Assembly: GCF_000423665.1 (NCBI RefSeq)
Contig: NZ_AUIK01000021.1
Coordinates: 185,309-249,308 of the forward strand
DNA: 64,000 nt
Source: Solirubrobacter soli DSM 22325
Lineage (GTDB): Bacteria > Actinomycetota > Thermoleophilia > Solirubrobacterales > Solirubrobacteraceae
Direction: 5' to 3'
Part shown: piece after piece, positions 8,616 through 16,987 of the stretch
Numbering within the stretch: the first letter of the stretch is position 1
Layout: every line of letters begins with the position of its first letter
Position numbers and translations under genes: made by a program
Notes under the pieces: model-generated
Databases searched by the model: none
What the model was told of the DNA's origin: nothing
What the model saw: the letters and a program-made list of their open reading frames with translations, nothing else

Positions 8616-9806
8616 TCAGCCCACCAGTGGCAGGTCGGCGACGATCGCCGGGTCCGTGTCCTGGTAGGGCGAGGTGCCGGTGACGTTGTCGCCGCGGTTC
8701 GGGTTCGGGCGCGGCTGACGCGGCTCGGCGTCGCCGTACTTCTCCCGGACGCGGCTCGCGTGGGTCGGCGCGTCCGGCACGCCCGGCGTCCGGCGCGACT
8801 CCAGCTCCTTGCGCAGGGTCGGCACGACCTCGGTGCCGAGCAGCTCGACCTGCTCCAGCGCCTCCTCCAACGGCAGCCCGGCGTGATCGACGATCCACAG
8901 CTGGCGCTGGTAGTCGCCGAAGCCCTCCTGGAACGTGAGCGTCTTCTCGATCACTTCCTGCGGGCTGCCGACGCTCAGCGGCGTCCCGTGCATGAAGTCC
9001 TCCAGCCGGTAGCTCGAGCCATAGATCGGCGAGCCCTCGAAGTAGGGCCGGAACTTGCGGACGGCGTCCTGCGAGCGCTTCGCGATGTAGGACTGCCCGC
9101 CGAGCCCGACGATCGCCTGCTCCGGCGTGCCGTGCCCGTAGTGGGCGTAGCGCCGGCGGTAGAGGTCGACCAGCGGCTTGAAGTGGAAGTTCGGCGCGAG
9201 GATGTTGTTGGCGAAGTAGCCGTTGCCGTAGTACGCGGCCTGCTCGGCGATCTCGGGCGTGCGGATCGCGCCATGCCACACGAACGGCGGGACGTCATCG
9301 AGCGGGCGCGGGATCGAAGTGAACCCCTGCAGCGCCGCGCGGAAGCTCCCCTCCCAGTCGACGACGTCCTCGCGCCACAGCCGGTGCAGCAGGTTGTAGT
9401 TCTCGAGCGCGAGTTCAAGACCCTTATGGATGTCCTGGCCGAACCACGGATACACCGGGACGGTGTTGCCGCGGCCGAGCATCAGGTCCATCCGCCCCTT
9501 GGCCAGGTGCTGCAGCATCGCGTAGTCCTCGGCGACCTTCACCGGGTCGTTGGTGGTGATCAGCGTGATCGCCGTGCTGAGCACGATGTTCTGCGTCTGG
9601 GCGGCGATGTTCGCCAGCAGCGTCGTGGGCGACGACGAGAAGAACGGCGGGTTGTGATGCTCTCCGATCGCGAACACGTCGAGCCCGACCTCATCGGCCT
9701 TCTTGGCGAGCTGGACGCTCGCGTCGATGCGCTCAGCCTCGCTCGGCGTGTACCCCGTGACCGGGTTCCGAGTGATGTCGCTGACCGAGAAGATTCCGAA
9801 TTGCAT
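8616..9806 (-). CDS. LLM-class flavin-dependent oxidoreductase (luciferase-like)
   Basis: 396 aa from ATG 9806 (MQFGIFSVSDITRNP), preceded by AAGGCGG; upstream in-frame codons look non-coding. Bacterial-luciferase-like TIM barrel that uses reduced FMN and oxygen. FAIGEHHNPPFFSSSP near residue 45 is the family signature for the flavin pocket. The C-terminal tail of about 50 residues (rich in Pro/Asn, ending IVADLPLVG) is typical of the subgroup paired with CE1759 FMN reductases. It heads the operon with marR and the reductase, which likely supplies FMNH2. The substrate cannot be assigned. Confidence 0.9.
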   Translation of the reverse strand: MQFGIFSVSDITRNPVTGYTPSEAERIDASVQLAKKADEVGLDVFAIGEHHNPPFFSSSPTTLLANIAAQTQNIVLSTAITLITTNDPVKVAEDYAMLQHLAKGRMDLMLGRGNTVPVYPWFGQDIHKGLELALENYNLLHRLWREDVVDWEGSFRAALQGFTSIPRPLDDVPPFVWHGAIRTPEIAEQAAYYGNGYFANNILAPNFHFKPLVDLYRRRYAHYGHGTPEQAIVGLGGQSYIAKRSQDAVRKFRPYFEGSPIYGSSYRLEDFMHGTPLSVGSPQEVIEKTLTFQEGFGDYQRQLWIVDHAGLPLEEALEQVELLGTEVVPTLRKELESRRTPGVPDAPTHASRVREKYGDAEPRQPRPNPNRGDNVTGTSPYQDTDPAIVADLPLVG

Positions 9807-9842
9807 GTCGTCCGCCTTGTTGGTTGCGCAGACAACGATAGC

Positions 9843-9866
9843 AATTACATGACTGATCATGTAGTT
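9843..9866. promoter_or_regulatory. Palindromic operator, candidate MarR site
   Basis: ACATGA-CTGA-TCATGT is a perfect 6-4-6 inverted repeat. The two flanking A/T pairs on each side extend it to 24 nt with one mismatch. It lies 37-60 bp upstream of the LLM gene start, within a stretch much AT-richer than its surroundings, where the operon promoter should be. Size and symmetry fit a MarR dimer site. Confidence 0.7.
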
Positions 9867-10036
9867 CTCCCGCGCTCGAGACGCGCCAACTCGAACAGTG
9901 CGAACGCCTTCGATGAGTGCCGGGCCCGGCCAGAAGTCGACCAAATCGAGCACCCGCCACTTCCGTGGCGCTGAACGGATGCGCGCCCGCCGAGCCGGGA
10001 CTCACGTCCGGCCGGCGCGGTGCAGGATCGAGGGGC

Positions 10037-10762
10037 TCAGCGGGGCAGCGAGCGGAGGTACGCCTCGATGGCGGCGAAGTCCCGGTCGGTGACGACGTCG
10101 GGCGGGAACAGGCCGTGGCCGTGGACGCCACGGAACTCCTCGAGCTCGACCCCGCCCGCGAGTCTCGGACCGCGCATGCCCTGGGCCTGGTCGCCGTGGC
10201 AGGAGGCGCAGCCGAGCCCGTCGGTCGAGAACGCCTGCTTGCCCGCGACGGCGGGTGGCGTGCCCGTGGCCAGCGCGACCTCCAGCTGCGCTGTGCCGCG
10301 TGCGGTCTGCGCGAGCTGGCCGCCAGAGTCGATGCCGACGCCGTGCTCGTAGGTCATGCGGCCGCCGATATACCCCTGCGCCAACACGGCGACGAGCGCG
10401 AGCAGCCCGCCCGCGACCAGCTCCAGGCCGTGCGTGTGCCGGTCATCGGTCGCGCGCTTGAACCGCCACGCAGCGACGCCCACGACGATCAACGCAAGCA
10501 CGATCCCAAGCCAGAAGTGGACCGTGCCCAGCCGCCCGCTGTGACCCCGCAGCATCGTCTTGGACTGACCCCAGACGAGCAAGCCGGTCAGACCCGCCAA
10601 CGCCACGCCGACGACCGCGGCGCCGACGACCCACGGCTCGGCCGCTCTCAGCGGCGCACCGCCCCGCCCACTGCGGCGCACCAACAGGATGATCAGATAA
10701 ACCGGAACGGCGACGACCGCGAGGTGCGTCGCCGCCCCGTGCAACTCGGAGAGATGCGGCAT
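10037..10762 (-). CDS. Membrane-anchored cytochrome c with N-terminal four-helix domain
   Basis: 241 aa. Residues 1-140 contain about four hydrophobic helices (for example HLAVVAVPVYLIILL and ELVAGGLLALVAVLAQGYIGGRM) resembling a DUF2231-type membrane domain with several histidines. Residues about 150-241 form a class I cytochrome c domain with a single heme motif CASCH and a distal Met candidate in QAQGMRGPRL. The cytochrome domain should face outside the membrane. Possible roles are electron entry to or exit from the respiratory chain, next to the FAD oxidoreductases downstream; the partner is unknown. No signal peptide is needed because the first helix inserts. It is monocistronic, followed by the MarR-operator region. 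Confidence 0.82.
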   Translation of the reverse strand: MPHLSELHGAATHLAVVAVPVYLIILLVRRSGRGGAPLRAAEPWVVGAAVVGVALAGLTGLLVWGQSKTMLRGHSGRLGTVHFWLGIVLALIVVGVAAWRFKRATDDRHTHGLELVAGGLLALVAVLAQGYIGGRMTYEHGVGIDSGGQLAQTARGTAQLEVALATGTPPAVAGKQAFSTDGLGCASCHGDQAQGMRGPRLAGGVELEEFRGVHGHGLFPPDVVTDRDFAAIEAYLRSLPR

Positions 10763-10823
10763 CGCCGCAGGGTCCCGATCGGCAGGTAATGGTTCGGCAA
10801 AGGTCGCGGCCTAGGATCAGATC

Positions 10824-10989
10824 GTGACCCGCGTGCTGCTCGTCGAGGACGACCGGGACATCGCGGAGTGTTCGCGCTGCTGGTGCGCGAAGCGGGACCA
10901 ACGGACGCAACGAAGCCGGCGGCGGACGCCTGCGCCTCACCCACTGCCGCCCGGCACGCTTCGAGATCATCCTCCCGCCGCGCCCGTGA
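10824..10989 (+). pseudogene. Scar of a two-component system: regulator N-terminus fused to kinase C-terminus
   Basis: GTG 10824 opens with TRVLLVEDDRDIAE, an unmistakable receiver-domain N-terminus. One frame over it continues FALLVREAG (about 10869-10897), and then a third frame reads GRNEAGGGRLRLTHCRPARF and ends in EIILPPRP-stop at 10989. That end looks like the last strand of a histidine-kinase ATPase domain. About 1.5-2 kb of a response regulator-sensor kinase pair would be missing between these ends. The order (regulator start, kinase end) fits a normal RR-HK operon collapsed by deletion. A small TGCGGG-AAA-CCCGCA hairpin (about 11048-11062) lies after it. Confidence 0.7.
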
Positions 10990-11119
10990 GCGCGATGGTC
11001 GTCCCGCTCGGCGAGGAGGCGATCCGGGACAAAGCGCGGTCCAGGTGTGCGGGAAACCCGCAGCGTGTGCGCAGGTGGTGACGGATGCCAGGGTCCTCCG
11101 CCGCGCCTAGCTTGAGCGT

Positions 11120-12232
11120 ATGGCGGACCGTTCCGAACTCCTGATCGTCGGCGGGGGACCCGCGGCCCTCGAGGCCGCGTTGGCGGTCCAACGCCTCGCC
11201 GGCGAGCGCGTGCACATCACCTTGCTGAGCGATCGCGACGACTTCGTCCACCGCCCGGTGTCAGTGGCCGAGCCGTTCGGGCTCGCGCCCCCCGAGCGCT
11301 TCTCGCTGAGTGGCATCGCCGCCGAGCGCGGGCTTGCCTTCAAGCTCGGCCCGCTGAGCGCGGTCGACACCGAGGGCCATCATGTCGTGTGCGCCGACGG
11401 CGAGCGCGTGCCGTACGACACGCTGCTGCTGGCGATCGGTGCGCGGTCGCGGGATGCGATCCCCGGCGCGCTCACGTTCCGCGACGGCCCGCGGCTGCGC
11501 GAGGCGCTGGAGCGGCTCGGCAGCACGTCGGCGCGCGTGGCGTTCCTCGCCGGGCCGGAGAACGGCTGGACGCTGCCTTTGTACGAGCTCGCCCTGATGA
11601 CCTCGCGGTGGGCCCTCGAGCAGGGACTGACGCTCGAGACGTGGGTCGTGACCTACGAGCACCAGCCGCTCAGCGTGTTCGGCGAGCAGGCCGCGGCCGA
11701 GATCGCGAGGCTGTTGGACGACGCCGGCGTGCGGCTCTGGACCGGCGCCTTCGTCGAGTGCGTCGAGGACGGTCGCGTGTGGGTCAGCCTCGAGGGCGGT
11801 CTGCCGGTCGACCTGGCGGTCGCCCTGCCGCGACCCGCCGGTCCCGCGATCCCCGGCCTCCCCCACGACGCGGCGGGGTTCGTCGAGGTCGACGAGCACA
11901 GCCGGGTGCGCGGAGTCGACGACGTCTACGCGGCAGGTGACATGACGAGCCGCCCGCTCAAGCAGGGCGGGCTCGCGACGCAGCAGGCCGACGTCGCCGC
12001 CGCCGCGATCGCCGCCGCGGCCGGCGCGGACGTCGAGGCCGAGCGCTACCGGCCCGTGCTGCGGGCGATGCTCCTCACCGGCGGCAGCCCGCGCTTCCTG
12101 CGGCACGCCGCGACCGACCGCGGCCAGGTCTCCGACGACGCCCCGTGGTGGCCGCCGCACAAGATCTCCGGGCGCGAGCTCGCGCCCTACCTCACCGCCC
12201 ACCCCGAGCTCCGGCTCCAGACCCCGTCCTGA
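11120..12232 (+). CDS. FAD-dependent pyridine nucleotide-disulfide oxidoreductase, paralog 1
   Basis: 370 aa. N-terminal Rossmann motif VGGGPAALEA binds FAD; the second FAD-contact motif is DVYAAGDMTSRPLKQGG near residue 270; the C-terminal signature is WWPPHKISGRELAPYL. Overall architecture is that of NDH-2/sulfide:quinone reductase-like flavoproteins. No obvious CxxC or catalytic Cys pair is seen, so a sulfide:quinone reductase role is unlikely. It is followed 11 bp later by a paralog (12244-13422), and a third copy is at 15554-16921. These genes frame a VOC protein and a GAF sensor kinase, which suggests a redox-stress or respiration role. The quinone or other acceptor is unknown. Confidence 0.85.
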   Translation: MADRSELLIVGGGPAALEAALAVQRLAGERVHITLLSDRDDFVHRPVSVAEPFGLAPPERFSLSGIAAERGLAFKLGPLSAVDTEGHHVVCADGERVPYDTLLLAIGARSRDAIPGALTFRDGPRLREALERLGSTSARVAFLAGPENGWTLPLYELALMTSRWALEQGLTLETWVVTYEHQPLSVFGEQAAAEIARLLDDAGVRLWTGAFVECVEDGRVWVSLEGGLPVDLAVALPRPAGPAIPGLPHDAAGFVEVDEHSRVRGVDDVYAAGDMTSRPLKQGGLATQQADVAAAAIAAAAGADVEAERYRPVLRAMLLTGGSPRFLRHAATDRGQVSDDAPWWPPHKISGRELAPYLTAHPELRLQTPS

Positions 12233-12243
12233 AGGTGCCGCAC

Positions 12244-13422
12244 ATGTCCGGTCCGTTCCACGCTCCCCCACTTCGCGTCCTCGTCGCCGGTGGCGGCGTG
12301 GCGGCGCTCGAGGCCGTGCTGGCGCTGCACGCGCTCGCCGGTTCCCGGGTCAAGATCGAGATGCTGGCGCCGGCGGGGGAGTACGTCGAGCGGCCGTGCT
12401 CGGTGCTGTCGCCCTTTGGCGGCGCCCCCGCGCCGCGTGTGCCGCTCGACGCGCTGCCGACGCTCGGCGTCATCCGCCACCGGGGCGCGCTCGCCTCCGT
12501 CGATCCAGATCGGTGCGAGGTGCGCACGACCGACGGCGGCCGGCTGACGTATGACCGCCTCATCGTCGCTCCCGGCGCGCACGCGATCGACGGCGTGCCC
12601 GGTGCGGTGACGTTCCGCGGCGCGATCAGCGCCGGAGCCGTCGAGAGCGCGATCCGCGGCGCGACATCGCGCATCGTGTTCGTGGCGCCGGTCGAGGCGG
12701 GCTGGATCCTGCCGCTCTACGAGCTCGCGCTGCTGACCGCGCACGAGTTCCCGGACGGCCCGGACGTCGCGATCGTGACGCCCGAGCCGCGTCCGCTCGA
12801 CATCTTCGGCCCGGTCGCGTCCGACGCGCTCGCCCGGCTCCTGCACAGCGCCGGGGTCGAGTTCATCGGCCGCACCCGCGCCGTCGAGTACGTGGGCGGC
12901 GCCCTCGCGACCGGTGACGGCGGGCTGCTCGCCGCCGACGCGGCGATCTCGCTCCCGCGCATCCGGGGGCGCTTCATCGAAGGTCTCCCCTGCGACGACC
13001 GCGGCTTCATCCCGACCGACGCCAACGCGCGTGTCGTCGACGTCCCGCACGTCTTCGCCGCCGGCGATGCCACGACGGAGCCGATCAAGCAGGGCGGGCT
13101 CGCGGCGCAGCAGGCCGACGCCGCCGCCGAGACGATCGCCGCCGAGGCCGGCGCGGTCCTGATCGGGCGCCCGTACCGGCGGATCCTGCGCGGCGTCGTG
13201 CTGACCGGCGGGCGGCCGCTGTACCTGCGCCGCGACCTGGACGAGGCCGACGAGGTCATCCGCCCGCTGCGCGGAACCCCGCCCGGGGTCGGCCGCAGCC
13301 AGCTCTGGTGGCCGCAGGGCAAGGTCGCGGGCCGCTACCTGACCGGCTTCGTCGCCGAGGGCGGGCGCCCGGACCCTGCGCTTGTCACGTTTCCCGTTCT
13401 CCAGGAGTCAGGGAGTCAGTGA
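12244..13422 (+). CDS. FAD-dependent pyridine nucleotide-disulfide oxidoreductase, paralog 2
   Basis: 392 aa from ATG 12244. Same fold and motif order as the upstream gene: AGGGVAALEA at the N-terminus, HVFAAGDATTEPIKQGG about residue 275, and LWWPQGKVAGRYL at the C-terminus. It lies 11 bp after paralog 1 and 25 bp before the VOC gene, so the three are probably one operon. The repeated WILPLYELALL segment (about residue 155) is shared with the other two paralogs and may form the acceptor-side pocket. Two different but co-expressed paralogs could form a heterodimer; this is inference. Confidence 0.85.
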   Translation: MSGPFHAPPLRVLVAGGGVAALEAVLALHALAGSRVKIEMLAPAGEYVERPCSVLSPFGGAPAPRVPLDALPTLGVIRHRGALASVDPDRCEVRTTDGGRLTYDRLIVAPGAHAIDGVPGAVTFRGAISAGAVESAIRGATSRIVFVAPVEAGWILPLYELALLTAHEFPDGPDVAIVTPEPRPLDIFGPVASDALARLLHSAGVEFIGRTRAVEYVGGALATGDGGLLAADAAISLPRIRGRFIEGLPCDDRGFIPTDANARVVDVPHVFAAGDATTEPIKQGGLAAQQADAAAETIAAEAGAVLIGRPYRRILRGVVLTGGRPLYLRRDLDEADEVIRPLRGTPPGVGRSQLWWPQGKVAGRYLTGFVAEGGRPDPALVTFPVLQESGSQ

Positions 13423-13447
13423 CCAACGACTCCCTTGGAGGGACAAC

Positions 13448-13825
13448 GTGCTCGAGAAGGTCTTCTACACGAGCGTGCTCGTCAGCGACCAGGACGTCGC
13501 GCTCGACTTCTACACGAACGTGCTCGGCCTCGAGAAGCGGGTCGAGAACCCGACGCCCGACGGCCCGCGGTTCCTGACCGTCGGCGTCGAGGGCGACGAC
13601 TTCATGCTGGTGCTCTGGCCCGGGACGCCCGGGCAGGCCCAGCCCGCGATGGGGCGCCCGCCGGCGTCGATCACGATCGAGACCGGCGACTGCCACAAGA
13701 CGGTCGAAGAGCTGACGTCGCGCGGGGTCGAGTTCGTCTCGGACGTGCTCGAGTTCCCGTGGGGCTACGTCGCGCAGTTCAAGGACCCCGACGGCAACCT
13801 GCTGCAGGTCCGCCAGGGCCGCTGA
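13448..13825 (+). CDS. VOC-superfamily (glyoxalase-like) protein
   Basis: 125 aa from GTG 13448 with GGAGGG 6 nt upstream. A single vicinal-oxygen-chelate fold: VSDQDVALDFYTNVLGLEK opens the first beta-alpha-beta module and FKDPDGNLLQVRQ closes the second. The final E of the metal triad is replaced by Q in NLLQV, so metal binding may be altered. Third gene of the plus-strand flavoprotein operon. The function could be detoxification of a small electrophile or an antibiotic-binding role; the sequence does not decide. Confidence 0.85.
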   Translation: MLEKVFYTSVLVSDQDVALDFYTNVLGLEKRVENPTPDGPRFLTVGVEGDDFMLVLWPGTPGQAQPAMGRPPASITIETGDCHKTVEELTSRGVEFVSDVLEFPWGYVAQFKDPDGNLLQVRQGR

Positions 13826-13842
13826 GCCAAGGCGGTCCGAGC

Positions 13843-15519
13843 TCAGGCCGCGTCCGGGCGCAGCGTCGCCGGCTCCGGGCGGCGCCGCGCCGGGATCGAG
13901 GCGCTCACGGTCGTGCCCGCGCCCGGCGCGGACTGGATCGTCAGCGAGCCGTGCACGAGGGCCAGGCGTTCGCGCATGCCGAGCAGGCCGAAGCCGGATG
14001 AGCGTTCCTCGGTGTCGAAGCCCGCGCCGTCGTCGCGGACCGAGATCTCCACCACGCCCTCGCGGTCGCCCACGGCGACCTGGACACGCGCCGCGCCGGC
14101 GTGCTTGACCGCGTTGGTCAGCGCCTCCTGCACCAGGCGATAGATCGTCGCCTCGATCTCGGGCAGGTGGCGTGGCATCGCTTCGTCGAGGTCGACCTGG
14201 AGGGCGATGTCGAGATCGGCCTGGCGGCTGACGCGTTCGACCAGGCTCACGAGCGCCGGCTTGGGCCCGAGCTCGTCGAGTGCCGCCGGACGCAGCTCGG
14301 TGATCAGCGAGCGCAGGTCGCCGATCGCGGTGTTGATCTGCTCGACGGCGCTGCCGATCGCCGCGCTCATCCGCTCCGCCTGGCCGCTGCGCCGCGCTCC
14401 GGACAGGATCACCCGCAGCCCGGCGAGCTGCTGGAGGGTCTCGTCGTGCAGCTCGCGCGCCCAGCGGGTGCGTTCGGACTCCGACGCCTCGATGCCGCGC
14501 CGCAGCGCTTCGTCGCTCGCGTTCTGCGCGGTCGCGACGGCGGTCGCGGCGCTCGCCGCGAACGCCTGCAGCAGCCGCTCGTCCTCCTCGTTGAACGGCC
14601 GGTCGCCCTCGAGGCGATCGGTGACCACGAGGAACCCGATCGGGCGGTCGCGGAAGATCATCGGCGTCGCGATCCCCGACCTGGCACCGAGCTCTCTCGC
14701 GGCGAAGGTGTCCACGGGCACCCGGTCGAACCGGTGCTGGCGGCCCGTGCGCATCGCCGACGCGGCCAGCGAGTCGGCGACCGGCATCCGCGCCCCCTTG
14801 AGGCCGTCCACGCCCTCCCCCGCGACGGCGGCGATCACGAACTCGTCGCCGTCCAGCAGGGCGATCTCCGCCGCTCGGGCGTCGATCAGCGCGCGCGAGC
14901 GCTTGACCACCAGCTCGAGCACGCGGTCGAGGTCGGTGACGCCGCCGAGCGCCTTGCTGACCTCGGTCGTCGTCTCCAGGCCGCGGATCGTCCGCTCGAG
15001 CTCGTCGCGGCGCTCACGCACATCCCGGTACAGGCGGGCATTGGCGATCGCGATCGCCGCCCAGTCGGCGAGCACGACGACGGCCTCCTCATCCTCGTCC
15101 GTGAAGTGGCCGTCGTCCTTGTCGGTCAGGTAGAGGTTGCCCCACGCCTCGCCCTCGATGACGATCGGCACGCCCAGGAACGACTCCATCGGCGGGTGCG
15201 AGAGCGGGAACCCGTAGGACTGCGGGTGCGTGCCGACGTCGGCGAGCCGCAGTGGGCGCGGGTCGCGGATCAGGACGCCGAGCACCCCGCGCCCGCGCGG
15301 CAGGTCGCCGATCGCCCGGTGCGTCTCGGCGTCGATGCCGGCGGTGAGGAAGCGTTCGAGGCGCTCGCGTCGCTCGTCGAGCACCCCGATCGCGGCGTAG
15401 CGCGCCCCCGTCAGCTCGCGAGCGACCTCGAGCAGGCGTTCGAAGAGGGCCTCGGGGTCGAGGACCGTGACGAGCGAGCGGCCCACCTCGACCAGGCGTC
15501 TAAGTCGGTGTTCATCCAA
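13843..15519 (-). CDS. GAF-GAF sensor histidine kinase, DevS/DosS-like
   Basis: 558 aa cytoplasmic kinase. GAF-A about residues 18-165 (WGNLYLTDKDDGHFTDEDEE is close to mycobacterial DosS), GAF-B about 195-335, HisKA_3 with phospho-acceptor His358 in WARELHDETLQQLAGLR, and HATPase_c to about 545 (DDGAGFD, GFGLLGMRERL). In mycobacteria GAF-A binds heme and senses O2, NO or CO. I cannot confirm a heme-ligating His by eye, so ligand sensing is unproven. No LuxR-type response regulator is adjacent; the nearest receiver is the stand-alone domain at 18927. Neighbours (stress protein, metal ATPase, flavoproteins) are the kinds of genes a DosR-type regulon contains. Confidence 0.9.
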   Translation of the reverse strand: MDEHRLRRLVEVGRSLVTVLDPEALFERLLEVARELTGARYAAIGVLDERRERLERFLTAGIDAETHRAIGDLPRGRGVLGVLIRDPRPLRLADVGTHPQSYGFPLSHPPMESFLGVPIVIEGEAWGNLYLTDKDDGHFTDEDEEAVVVLADWAAIAIANARLYRDVRERRDELERTIRGLETTTEVSKALGGVTDLDRVLELVVKRSRALIDARAAEIALLDGDEFVIAAVAGEGVDGLKGARMPVADSLAASAMRTGRQHRFDRVPVDTFAARELGARSGIATPMIFRDRPIGFLVVTDRLEGDRPFNEEDERLLQAFAASAATAVATAQNASDEALRRGIEASESERTRWARELHDETLQQLAGLRVILSGARRSGQAERMSAAIGSAVEQINTAIGDLRSLITELRPAALDELGPKPALVSLVERVSRQADLDIALQVDLDEAMPRHLPEIEATIYRLVQEALTNAVKHAGAARVQVAVGDREGVVEISVRDDGAGFDTEERSSGFGLLGMRERLALVHGSLTIQSAPGAGTTVSASIPARRRPEPATLRPDAA

Positions 15520-15553
15520 CGGTCAGGCGTTCCACGGCCGGTTGCCGCGGAGG

Positions 15554-16921
15554 CTATCGAACGGCGGCGCGCGCGGCGGTCCACGCCTCCCGTCGCCGGG
15601 CCCACTCCGGGGCGACGATGCCACCGGTGAGCGCCGCCGCGGCGTCCAGCGCCTGCAGCGCGCGCCCGTAATCGCCCATCGCGGCCTCCTCCTCGGCGAG
15701 GAGCAGCGCGAGCTCCTGGGCGTCGTCGCGATCGTCGCGGTCGACGCCCGCCAACACGAGGTCCTGCAGCTGCGCGGTCGCCAGCAAGGGCGGGCGGGCC
15801 GTCGCGAGCAGCGGCGCCAGGTAGCGGCCGGCGATCTTGGTCGGCGGCCACCAGAGCGCGCGCCGGGAGACGGAGGCCTCCGGGCGACGCTGCGTGCGGT
15901 GGGCCTCACCGTGCTGCGGCTGCCCGGCAAGGGTCAGCGACGAGCGCAGGTAGAGCGGCGCGCCGCCGGTGAGGAGCAGGCCGCGCAGCATCGGGCGGAA
16001 CGGGACCGGCGAGACCGCGGCTCCGAGCTCGGCCGCGATCACCTCCGCCGCCGCGTCCGCCTGCTGGGTGGCCAGTCCGCCCTGCTTGAGCGGGAACGTC
16101 GTGGCGTCGCCGGCGGCGAAGACGTCCTGCACCTCGGACACGCGGCCGTGCCCGTCGACGGGGATGAAGCCGTGCGGCGCGTGCGGGAGCCCCGGGATCG
16201 CGGGCCCGAAGAGCCGCGGCAGCGCGATCGCCGCGTCCGCGGGGACCCGCGCGCCGCCCTCGAGCTCCACATGCCCGTCGCGAACACCGATCGGGCGCAC
16301 CCCGGCGCGCACCGTGATGCCACGCTCGGCCAGCAGCTCGGTGATCGCCGCGCTCGCCTGCTCGCCGAACACCCACAGCGGCGCGGGCTCGGCGGTGACG
16401 ACGGTGATCTCCGGCTCGCGGCCGCGGTCGCGCAGCTCGACGGCCGCCATGATCGCCAGCTCGTAGAGCGGCAGCGCCCAGTCGGACGGGCTCGTGAGCA
16501 CGAACGCCAGCGAGGTGGCGTCGCCCATCGCCTGCTCGACCGCGGCCGCGTCGCGCGCCCCGCGGAACGTGATCGCCCCGTCGAGCGCGGGCTTCGGAAC
16601 CGCACCGACGGCAATGAGCAGCTTGTCGTAGTGCAGGGGCTCACCGGTCGCGTCGACGGCGACGCGGGCGTCGGGCTCGACGCGCGCGAGCACGCCCCGG
16701 TGAAGGTCGAACCGCGCGTGCCGGCGGATCACGTCGAAGGGGATCGGCTCCCGTACCCCGAAGCCGAACGGCGCGGCCACGGAGGCCGCTCGCTGAGGGA
16801 GCTCGTCCTCCGGCGCGATCAGCGTGATGCGGGGCAGCGGGCCCGCCAGCGCGCGCAGCGCCGCCACCGCTTCCACGGCCGCGACGCCACCGCCGGCGAT
16901 GATGATGTGTTTGGGCGGCAT
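15554..16921 (-). CDS. FAD-dependent pyridine nucleotide-disulfide oxidoreductase, paralog 3
   Basis: 455 aa from ATG 16921 (MPPKHIIIAGGGVAA). Shares the FAD motifs of the two plus-strand paralogs (DVFAAGDATTFPLKQGG; ALWWPPTKIAGRYLAPLL) but has a C-terminal extension of about 80 residues. That extension is acidic then Ala-rich (LALLLAEEEAAMGDYGRALQ) and resembles one TPR-like helical hairpin. It is 34 bp upstream of the sensor kinase on the same strand, so kinase and flavoprotein are likely co-transcribed. This makes the flavoprotein a candidate input or output of the kinase. A CGTAGTT element lies 38 bp upstream of its start. Confidence 0.85.
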   Translation of the reverse strand: MPPKHIIIAGGGVAAVEAVAALRALAGPLPRITLIAPEDELPQRAASVAAPFGFGVREPIPFDVIRRHARFDLHRGVLARVEPDARVAVDATGEPLHYDKLLIAVGAVPKPALDGAITFRGARDAAAVEQAMGDATSLAFVLTSPSDWALPLYELAIMAAVELRDRGREPEITVVTAEPAPLWVFGEQASAAITELLAERGITVRAGVRPIGVRDGHVELEGGARVPADAAIALPRLFGPAIPGLPHAPHGFIPVDGHGRVSEVQDVFAAGDATTFPLKQGGLATQQADAAAEVIAAELGAAVSPVPFRPMLRGLLLTGGAPLYLRSSLTLAGQPQHGEAHRTQRRPEASVSRRALWWPPTKIAGRYLAPLLATARPPLLATAQLQDLVLAGVDRDDRDDAQELALLLAEEEAAMGDYGRALQALDAAAALTGGIVAPEWARRREAWTAARAAVR

Positions 16922-16957
16922 GGCCTCCAACCTACGGTCGCGCGCTGACGCCGACAT

Positions 16958-16973
16958 CCGTAGTTCGCTACGG
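16958..16973. promoter_or_regulatory. CGTAGTT element A, also a perfect hairpin
   Basis: CCGTAG-TTCG-CTACGG, a 6-bp inverted repeat with a TTCG loop. It contains the CCGTAGTTC word found at three other promoters in this window. It lies 37-52 bp upstream of the FAD oxidoreductase at 16921 and 15 bp after the metal ATPase stop codon, so it could also act as a weak terminator. Confidence 0.45.
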
Positions 16974-16987
16974 CCGCGGCGGAGTTT

